Shown here piece after piece: positions 56,117-64,000 of a DNA stretch of 64,000 nt. The position numbers were made by a program, and so were the translations under genes. Position 1 is the stretch's first letter. Each line of letters opens with the position of its first letter. The stretch covers positions 5,335,200-5,399,199 of the forward strand of contig OY987232.1 in the NCBI GenBank assembly GCA_963920705.1. Direction: 5' to 3'. The notes beneath the pieces were generated by a model, which saw only the letters and a program-made list of their open reading frames with translations, was not told where the DNA came from and did no database searches. Source of the DNA: Odiellus spinosus (taxonomy: Eukaryota; Arthropoda; Arachnida; Opiliones; Phalangiidae).

Positions 56117-57341
56117 TGAAACTGGCTTGTGGCATTAGATATATGATGACTAATAATGTTGACACAGCAGACGGACTAACGAATGGAGCGACTGGTTGGT
56201 TACGTAAAATAGAATTTGGTACTAATGAAACGGAAATCAATTTCCATCAAGAGTTTGGATCGAATTTGATGACCAAAATGTTGGGAAAAATTTGAGGCAA
56301 CGAAGTTACTGGTTGTATAGGTTAAATAACTTTAGTCCGTCTTGGACGCCCGTTGAAAAGGTAACGAAAACATTTGCATGAAAATGGAGGCAGAACAATG
56401 TTACAGTGTCCAGGAAACAATTTCCTTTGGTAATTTCCGAAGCTATTACTATACATAAAAGCCAGGGAGATACGTACTCTTCGGTGGTGGTTCATTTTAA
56501 AGCATCAAAGAAACTAGAAAGGGCTTCCTTGTATGTTGCATGCAGTAGAGCAAGGTCAGCTTCTGGTTTGTATATTGATGGCAAATTTCAAGTTCCAACA
56601 ATCCCTAAAAGCAACGTTGTGGAATTGGAACTCAAAAGATTGCGAAACTCAAAAAGTATTGAGCTTCCATTCTTGAAAAAACCGGTGTTCATTTATGTTA
56701 GTAATGTGCAATCCTTAAATGCTCACTTAGAAGATATTCTAGCCGACAACGTTATATTAACGGGTCAATTATTATGTTTCGTTGAAACGTGGAAAAAAGA
56801 GACAGATAATTTTGATGTGCCATCGTACAGGGAAGTAGTGGGTATTTACTTACCGAGTACAGCACGAAGAGTTGCTTTTGGCTCATCGATTTATTTGAAA
56901 AATGAAGTGGAAAATATTGTTAAGGCTCTAGATAACAGAGTTTTACTAAAAGACAGGCCATTCAAAAAATCTCATGTAGAACGTTGTTGGCTAGACGTTT
57001 CTATTAAAAATGTACTCGTACGTGTAGTACTGTTGTACAAATCACCCGGTGAGAGTTAGAGAACAGTTTTTGAAGATTTTAACTCATTGTTTGATGCTAA
57101 ATATGTCCCAGCAGTTGTTATTGGAGATTTCAATATCAACTTTTTGAAAACTTTGACGAAGTTCTTTGAACCATACGATATATCTCTTTTGCCAGGACTC
57201 GAAGAGAAATATTCTACTGACTATCATTGTCAGTTAGATTTGGCGTTTGGAAATAAAGAATTTCGAGACCGATATGAAGCATGTTACAGGGAAACGTATT
57301 ATTCATATCACAAGGGTATATGTATTTTTCAAAAAGTGTAG
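56117..57341 (+). pseudogene. Helicase end and endonuclease of the second Helentron
   Basis: Pieces 56406-57059 and 57087-57341 carry HKSQGDTYSS, LYVACSRAR, NVQSLNAH, CFVETW, VVIGDFNIN and the SYHKG end. Between 56117 and 56405 frameshifts break the homology. A TAG at 57057-57059, where copy 1 has TTG, separates the endonuclease halves. The deduced peptide parallels copy 1 throughout, so this is the same family. Confidence 0.9.
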
Positions 57342-57419
57342 TTTGAAGAGGATAATTGAATTTTTATAAAATTCCTAATAGTGAGAAATTTTGAATGACA
57401 TGTGTTTGGATTGACGGTC

Positions 57420-57690
57420 TTTAGGCGTGGTAATTTTACTTTAACCATCCGTAAAGGCTGGTAATTTTGATTTAACCGCTTCTAGGGTTGGTATTTTGGT
57501 AGTACCCTTGAGGGCTCGTAGTTTTCTTATGACCGTCTCTAGGATTGGTATTTTTGATATGACCGCCTCTAGGGCTGGTAAATTTGGCATGACCGCTTCT
57601 TGAGTTGGTATATTTGGTTAAAAACCCGAGTGTTTGTAAATTTGTTGAAAGCTCAAGGGGGTTGCTAATTTGGAACAAGGCTTGCACCGG
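57420..57690. repeat. Degenerate 3' minisatellite of the second Helentron
   Basis: About seven diverged units such as GACCGCCTCTAGGGCTGGTA resemble the 31 bp repeat after copy 1. Confidence 0.75.
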
Positions 57691-58034
57691 AATTGAAAAT
57701 AAATAATTAGGCAATAAAACTATATAAATAAGATTAAAATAGGGATCAAATGTTTAACATACTATTCTAATAGGGACAAAAATTTATAAAAATAGAACAA
57801 ATTGAAATATATTTGTATGATATTAAAATAAAATTCTATTCAGATTTGTTTTCTATCGCATGTTAAAGGTTAATTTTTTAAGTTTCCCATATTTATATTT
57901 AACGAAACATTTTGTCATAGTTTCCCTCGTATAGCGAATATTTATTTTTTATTTTTGAGACCTTAAGTATAATTGGTCATATAATTAATAGAGAAAAAAA
58001 ATTATCCTTTTATTGAACTTGGTTGCAGCCTTGT
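57691..58034. other. AT-rich spacer
   Basis: No frame or repeat recognised. Confidence 0.4.
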
Positions 58035-58340
58035 TGGTATGACCACCCTAGAGAGTTGATAAAGCTGGTGTGACTATACAAGAGTGTTAGTTAAATTGGT
58101 ATGACCAGCCTAGAGATTGGTAAAGTTGGTATGACCACCCTAGAAATTGGTAACGCCAGAAGCGTATCACATATGTGTCCGCTTCTGGTAAAATTGGTAT
58201 GACTACCGGAGAGAATTGATTTGACTATCCTAGAGAAATTGTTAAAGTTGATTTGACTATCTTAGCACAACCGCCCTGTACGGTTGGTAATTTGATACGG
58301 GTTATGTGGAAGGGTTGTTAGGCTGGTTTGACTATCGTAG
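58035..58340. repeat. Second cluster of degenerate GACCACC/TTGGTA repeats
   Basis: Diverged units with TATGACCACCCTAGAGA and GGTAAAGTTGGTATGAC continue the Helentron 3' repeat type, suggesting that the second copy extends at least to here. Confidence 0.7.
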
Positions 58341-59184
58341 AGTTAAATTTTTAACAATCGCCCAAAAGTACAACTACGCAGTCTTCTTAGATAAAATATG
58401 GTACGTTTACAATATTGTAGTGTGGTTTAATTAATTTTTGTAAACATTAATATAATGACATGTCTTATAAAGTTACAAGTTTCAAGATGGGAAATCTTAT
58501 AAACTTAAAGCTGTCCAGTGTCGATTGTCGTTTTTCTTCATGGACGAATTCACCATCAATCAATCCATTACTGTTAATGATTTCATTTGGGTATTTTTAT
58601 TTATTATATTATATATTTAACTCTAATAATTAAATATTGAATTTCAATAATTTTAGTTCATGATAAAAAGGTCTTAAATATTTTATAAAGCTTTATCGTT
58701 TTGACTCACAAAATGACAATGTACTAAAGTCTTTAAAGGGTTATCATCGAACGAATTCGAATAATTGAATTGCAGCTCTACACTTGGAAAAACGCTAAAA
58801 TCAAAGTTTCAAAATTAGACAATCCAAGAAAAAGTAATTCATTGATCAAGTTAGAAATTAGTATTATGCTGCCAAAATGCGAAATATAATGAACATTAAA
58901 AAATAGTCAACGTTTCTTCAATATATACCTTAGAACAATTTTCGTTAAGAATACATTTCAAGAGCGGCACATCTTGTGGACTTCGACGGCTAAGATATTA
59001 GACCAGATCAAAGACTTGAAGTGACATGATTTTATTTGATCACAAAAATTGGCTTTATAAAGCTATAGACTGTGAAGTAATTGACTGGAAATATTTTTGA
59101 TGCTTAATATTTGGTTTGTTTATAGTACTTTCTAAGTAGATTAGTTTTACAAATCGAAGGTTTATGATTACTGAAGAGCAGCTA
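58341..59184. other. AT-rich intergenic stretch
   Basis: No gene or structured repeat seen. Confidence 0.4.
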
Positions 59185-59244
59185 TAGTCGCCCCAACGAA
59201 AGAAGAGCCCTGAAATGGGCCACCATCGACCCCATAGTTATTAA

Positions 59245-59550
59245 TCAACTTGTTTTTCTCTTGCGATGTCTGTCTGCAATATCGTCTGCTATCGAGATTG
59301 AGTGGATAAGTTCGGTGTATAGAGCGTCGGCTTTTTGCAGTGTGTATGCTGTTATATTTTGTTTATTGCGATCAAGTATTCTGTATAATTCATAACATAA
59401 CGAAACAACATTAGAAAGTACACCAGTACTAGTTTTTTGTTTATTACGATTAACCTCTGAATTTAAAAACATCGAATATTTAAGGAAAGACACCATTAGT
59501 GAAAAAACATAAATATAATCAAAAATTAATGCAATTGTCTTAGAATTCAA
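59245..59550 (-). other. Possible short downstream frame in the DD82E element
   Basis: A 101-codon stretch without an ATG at its start (TTG) follows the transposase. Its mirror in the right arm (61292-61525) is frameshifted near its end. It includes a hydrophobic stretch (IYVFSLMVSFLKYSMFL). It may be 3' untranslated sequence or a lost exon; weakly supported as coding. Confidence 0.2.
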
Positions 59551-59793
59551 GCACTCTTTGCCCGTTTAGTTCGAATATTCATCGGAGTCTTCGCTGTCAT
59601 CTTGCATGTTGATAATAAGAGGTTCAATCGCGGTTTCGATGATGGGATCTTTTTCCTAGTACTCTTCAAGTACCTTTTCCACATGCATAATCGCGTTGAT
59701 CCAATTTTCCGGTGTAACACGTTCTATGGCCCTTACTGTGGTATCTTTGACCGTCGATAGTTTGAAACCAGAATTCTCCTTGGCAACTTCGTT

Positions 59794-60562
59794 CTACACT
59801 TGTGCCCATATCAACTCAATTGGGTTAAACTGGCAATGGTACGGTGGAAGCCTCACCACTTTGAGAACTCTACTTTCAGCAATCTCGTCAATTTCGTATC
59901 TCAGGGTTCTTGAATTGTGAAGTTTAATTATTTCATAGAGTTCCGCTTTGAGTGAGGTTTTGTCATAGGGAATGTGGTGGTCGTCGAGCCATTTCTGCAT
60001 GTCGCCTTTACGAGTGGCTGTGGTAGGTGCTTTGTCTACAATGACCGAGTGATATGACGCGTTGTCCATGAAGATTTTCGCATTTCCAACGTTAGGAAGA
60101 AGTTGTTTTATAAACCACTCTTTGAAGCATTTGGCATTCATGTCGGCATGATAGTCTGCAAGGCCCGATTTAGATGGGAATATCAAGAGTCCATTCTTCA
60201 CAAAACCTTTCGAGGAACCCGCGTGAAGTACAATAAGTCTCTTTCCTTTACCAGAAGGGACTTTCGGACCAGATATATCGTCCGACTGCCAACATTGTGA
60301 TACCGTATGGTTTTCATTCACCCACGTCTCGTCAATAAAAATAACGTTGTCCTTCAAATCAATAACTTTTACAGTTTTTAGAAATTGCCGACGGCGAGCC
60401 ACGACGTCAGTTCTTTCCATAAGATGCTTGCGACTATCGACCTTTTTATACTCGAAACCAAGTTGATTTTTAAGTACTTGTCGTAATGATTCACGACCAC
60501 CGCTGAAAATGGCTTCTTGCGTCACATCGTCGACTTGTCGAAGGGATTCCAGTAATTTCTTT
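59794..60562 (-). pseudogene. Tc1/mariner-like DDE transposase, N-terminally truncated (left arm)
   Basis: The frame is open from the palindrome junction at 60562 and has helix-turn-helix-like remains (KKLLESLRQVDDV), then the DDE core: FIDETW, FMDNASYH and NPIELIW. I count 82 residues between the second Asp and the Glu, matching the DD82E (Sailor) group of the IS630-Tc1-mariner superfamily. A Lys codon of the other arm is TAG here, so the protein stops right after IELIWAQV. The N-terminal DNA-binding domain is mostly absent. Confidence 0.88.
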
Positions 60563-61276
60563 ACAATGTTGGCAGTCGGACGATATATCTGGTCCGAAAG
60601 TCCCTTCTGGTAAAGGAAAGAGACTTATTGTACTTCACGCGGGTTCCTCGAAAGGTTTTGTGAAGAATGGACTCTTGATATTCCCATCTAAATCGGGCCT
60701 TGCAGACTATCATGCCGACATGAATGCCAAATGCTTCAAAGAGTGGTTTATAAAACAACTTCTTCCTAACATTGAAAATGCGACCATCTTCATGGACAAC
60801 GCGTCATATCACTCGGTCATTGTAGACAAAGCACCTACCACAGCAACTCGTAAAGGCGACATGCAGAAATGGCTCGACGACCACCACATTCCCTATGACA
60901 AAACCTCACTCAAAGCGGAACTCTATGAAATAATTAAACTTCACAAGTCAAGAACGAGATTGCTGAAAGTAGAGGTCACAAAGTGGTGAGGCTTCCACCG
61001 TACCATTGCCAGTTTAAGCCAATTGAGTTGATATGGGCACAAGTGAAGAACGAAGTTGCCAAGGAGAATTCTGGTTTCAAACTATCGACGATCAAAGATA
61101 CCACAGTAAGGGTCATAGAACGTGTTACACCGGAAAATTGGATCAACGCGATTATGCATGTGGAAAAGGTACTTGAAGAGTACTGGGAAAAAGATCCCGT
61201 CATCGAAACCGGGATTGAACCTCTTATTATCAACATGCAAGATGACAGCGAAGACTCCGATGAATATTCGAACTAA
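60563..61276 (+). pseudogene. Tc1/mariner-like transposase relic (right arm)
   Basis: This copy starts after the first catalytic Asp, at the palindrome axis. It keeps the second Asp (TIFMDNASYH) and, in a shifted frame, the Glu (KPIELIWAQ). A small deletion and frameshift lie between them near 60950. It runs on to an acidic C-terminus (DDSEDSDEYSN) that the left copy cannot make. Confidence 0.86.
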
Positions 61277-61675
61277 TCGGGCAAAGAGTGCTTGAATTCT
61301 AAGACAATTGCATTAATTTTTGATTATATTTATGTTTTTTCACTAATGGTGTCTTTCCTTAAATATTCAATGTTTTTAAATTCAGAGGTTAATCGTAATA
61401 AACAAAAAACTAGTACTGGTGTACTTTCTTATGTTGTTTCGTTATGTTATGAATTATACAGAATACTTGATCGCAATAAACAAAATATAACAGCATATAC
61501 ACTGCAAAAAGCCGACGTTCTATAACACCGAACTTATCCACTCAATCTCGATAGCAGACGATATTGCAGACAGACATCGCAAGAGAAAAACAAGTTGATT
61601 AATAACTATGGGGTCGATGGTGGCGACCCCATTTCGGACGTTTTTCTCGGGGCTCTTCTTTCGTTGGGGCGACTA

Positions 61676-62014
61676 TAACATGTGAAGACCGTGTCAATAT
61701 ATATCAAGCACAGAAGAATGTCATCATTATTTAGAAGTCAACAGAGCAAATACCATTTATTTTAGCATTAGGAAGAGACGAACATATCACGACGAATCGG
61801 AAAACACAATCCTCAAGTGTTTTCACACCCGAAATGTGAGATTCCTACTGTCATTTGGAGCTAACAATTTTTCGAACGACCTAATAGTCGCAATTATGTA
61901 AAAGGAGCTATTCAAGTATAATTTCTTACAGAATGGAATTTCGTTTGCTTTTAAGATAAGTTTTTTATATATGTTAGGAGTGGAGAAGAATGTTTTGTCA
62001 GCTGGTATGTAAAC
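61676..62014. repeat. Partial copy of dispersed repeat X
   Basis: About 61700-61950 resembles 63870-63960 and, inverted, 22060-22300. It abuts the transposon palindrome. Confidence 0.6.
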
Positions 62015-62440
62015 GAGCCCTCTCGATCAGCTGCATGCTTGGATTCTTAAAAAGACTCGGATCATTTGAATGATGAAACGTCAGCGATGATCGTCTATTG
62101 TAGTACTTATCTTATGGGTTTCTCCAAGCGGAATATGCTACAAAATGTCGATCGTTTCAATTCCTTCACTCATGTGATTCTCTTTGAATCAATTGTCTTT
62201 ATCAAATCAGTGGATTGTTAAAGAGAAACACGCAAGAGAGCCGACTGATTGCCGGAAATGGTGGTACGCTTCTGTAATCCGGTGTCTCGGAGGCAGTCCA
62301 GTTCTTCTGTCTTCAGTATTAGAAAATCAGCCACTCAATGAGCCCTCTCGATCAGCTGCATGCTTGGATTCTTAAATGGACTGATCATTTGAATGATGAA
62401 ACATCAGGCATGATTATCTATTATAGCGCTTATCTTTTGT
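62015..62440. repeat. Direct duplication with 325 bp spacing
   Basis: About 95 bp starting GAGCCCTCTCGATCAGCTGC at 62015 recur at 62340, differing at a few sites. The frame at 62184-62375 is not supportable as a gene. Confidence 0.8.
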
Positions 62441-62541
62441 GTTCCTCCAAGCTGTATCATGGTGTCCATAATTTTGCTTCGGTTGTATGTAATGTAAAGT
62501 TAGAAATAACATAACATTGATTTAATATTTCAATTACTTAG

Positions 62542-62683
62542 GGCCGGTGATTCCTCCGGACCTGGTGACAAATGAAGCATATGGGGTGCGTCAATCACGT
62601 TCAAGAGATGGAGGCCGGTGATTCCTCCGGACCTGGTGACAAATGAAGCATATGGGGTGCGTCAATCACGTTCAAGAGATGGA
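62542..62683. repeat. Perfect 71 bp tandem duplication
   Basis: Two identical units start GGCCGGTGATTCCTCCGGAC. Their identity suggests a very recent event or an assembly duplication. Confidence 0.93.
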
Positions 62684-63059
62684 TCTTAATGTGTGGGATG
62701 CTTAGTGAAGTTTTTCTTTTTATATTTAAGCTCATTGACGGATGATAAAAAGCACAGGTCCATCAGAGTTTGACGTGAATACACAAAAAAAACTACTACA
62801 CCATTTAGCCACATCATTATCCATCTTGGCCCATATTGATGTTAAATGTACATTCTTATTAGAACTCTCATTTCTACATCTTTTCAATACTAGGCACATT
62901 TAATCGTTTAAATTTAAACTAAGTATGAATTATACCATTCATGAAGTGGAGATGTGATTATTTGTATATAATATTGCTATTATACGTCAGTTGTTTGAAG
63001 TTGACTTAATACTGTTGCACAGCATTTGGAAGCAGTCATTTCTAGTTTTGGGTTAGCAA
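62684..63059. other. AT-rich spacer
   Basis: No gene or repeat seen. Confidence 0.4.
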
Positions 63060-64000
63060 AACAAAAGTGTTTGAAATGCAGAGAACATATTCCATAATCG
63101 TTATTTAAAGCAAGCCCAAAGGGGTTTCAGTAACCTTGAGTTTAAATTACTCCTATTGGATATATAGTACCTTTTTGGAGTGAATGCAAATGAGCCTTAT
63201 GGTGTGATATCGTTTAGCGAAATGAAGTGCATTATTAATTTATATTATAATTAAAAATATCAAAAAGATTTAACTTAATCTATTTAATAATTCAGTTGTT
63301 AAATCAATTTAAAATTCAAGATAGTTTAAAAGATATTTAAGAAATTGACTAAAAATTTTAAATGTGACCGTTTAATACCAGCTTGAAATTGCAGCACAAG
63401 CTAAGCTGTTTTCCATATATCATTTAGTCCAAAAAGCAAAGGTATAACGGGCAGTAAGGCTTAGTCTTGCTGCAAACCTGGGGTGGACTGATGAATCTAA
63501 ATAAAGGTGGGTTTACACGGGCATCCAAGATAGAAACGACATAAGAGTTAAGGCTGAGGCCGATTGATACAAAATGTTAAAACTCTTAAGAAAAATGATA
63601 GTCGTGAAAACTCTCCTTGAACAGAAATACAGTAGGTTTCCCGTGTTTAAAAAACAACAACTTTGAATAAAAAATTGACATCTAATGTTTAAAAAAAATA
63701 GGCTTCAGTTTCTCCACTATAAAACCAAGAAACATTTCCGATAATTTTCATAAGCAAAAGTAGCCGTATACAGTGAACTTCGTTAGTAGACCACGAGACG
63801 AGACGAGTCCAGACGAAAGAGCGCTATAATAACTTAAGTGAGATAATCAACCAGCGCAGGATGTCAACCAGCGCAGGATGTCATCATCATATGAAGTCAA
63901 CAGAGCAACGACACAGCTTTCATTTATCACCAGAAAGAGACGACCTGGCTACGAAGAATTGAAACATGCAAGCAGTGAGTGTTTTCGGACTCGACATATG
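63060..64000. repeat. Dispersed repeat X, inverted copy at the window edge
   Basis: Matches 24110-23740 and then 22810-22150 in reverse complement without repeat Y between them, so this is the uninterrupted form. It contains a 17 bp direct doublet (CAACCAGCGCAGGATGT) near 63850-63885 and runs off the window. Confidence 0.8.

Larger units (their letters stand above)
42497..57341 (+). mobile_element. Second Helentron copy, decayed and interrupted
   Basis: It keeps the same architecture as the first copy: basic N-terminus (42497-42688), 63 bp repeats (42944-48820), Rep relics (48830-50940), Pif1 helicase (51040-51983 and 56117-56700) and endonuclease (56700-57341). Protein identity to copy 1 is high by eye. 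Decay comprises stops spread through the repeats, frameshifts, an 852 bp deletion relative to copy 1 that removes the HUH motif, and a 4.1 kb nested insertion. Coordinates are the coding span; the element ends are not resolved. Confidence 0.88.
59185..61675. mobile_element. Head-to-head palindrome of a Tc1/mariner-like transposon (DD82E type)
   Basis: Outer ends are TAGTCGCCCCAACGAAAG and its inverse, flanked by TA on both sides (59183-59184 and 61676-61677), the Tc1/mariner target. The arms 59185-60298 and 60563-61675 are inverted copies around a 264 bp spacer that belongs to the left transposase. Both arms contain the C-terminal half of the same transposase with N-termini toward the centre, so neither has its own 5' end. 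The whole moved, or could move, as one unit between two 3' ends. Confidence 0.87.

Noticed and set aside
1-64000. tRNA, rRNA or other classical RNA genes
   Set aside because: I looked for cloverleaf-like and rRNA-like segments and saw none I could support by eye.

Overview
The window is non-bacterial, AT-rich and packed with transposable elements of animal type, and it holds no intact host gene. I recognise a Ty3/Gypsy fossil, a Copia fossil whose primer site matches an initiator-Met tRNA half, a Penelope-like element, two Helentron-type rolling-circle transposons, a Tc1/mariner-like palindrome, several foldback elements and many minisatellites. The only host-derived coding sequence I recognise is a broken PARP1 (poly-ADP-ribose polymerase 1) copy. 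The mix suggests an invertebrate, most likely an arthropod; that is inference.

Layout. 1-5829: 3' part of a Gypsy (Mag-like) fossil with its 3' LTR at 5619-5829 and a 1.57 kb foldback element inserted in its gag region. 6254-19452: a giant inverted repeat (left arm 6254-11640, right arm 16823-19452) around a 5.2 kb centre. The centre holds a Penelope-like element (11731-13439) and a 507 bp foldback element (13501-14007). The left arm carries a 1.9 kb non-autonomous Helentron-like insertion (9046-10960) whose empty site survives in the right arm. 19.5-25.5 kb: an unrecognised GC-richer coding relic, a hairpin made of Penelope-type ends, dispersed repeats, and an array of hairpins that all have a GACG loop.

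25.49-38.04 kb: a PARP1 pseudogene on the minus strand, split by a 10.9 kb Helentron (26060-36951). Removing the Helentron and one TT restores the PARP1 frame, so both Helentron ends can be placed to the base. Its single frame of about 2300 codons encodes a repeat-rich N-terminus, a HUH/Y2 Rep, a Pif1-like helicase and an AP-endonuclease-like domain, with one in-frame stop between Rep and helicase. 38080-40360: Copia fossil with its 5' LTR.

42.5-57.3 kb: a second, decayed Helentron. Its 63 bp coding repeat has expanded to about 93 units with a stop codon copied through the array, its HUH segment is deleted, and its helicase is split by a 4.1 kb nested insertion. 59185-61675: a head-to-head palindrome of a Tc1/mariner-like transposon with a DD82E catalytic spacing. 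61.7-64 kb: duplications and an inverted copy of the 22-24 kb repeat.

How the parts work together: Helentron-derived proteins are the likely source of mobility for the short elements that share the 34 nt hairpin end (9188, 9266, 26060 and, inverted, 24707). The other sequences are independent insertions stacked on one another, so the nesting order gives relative ages.
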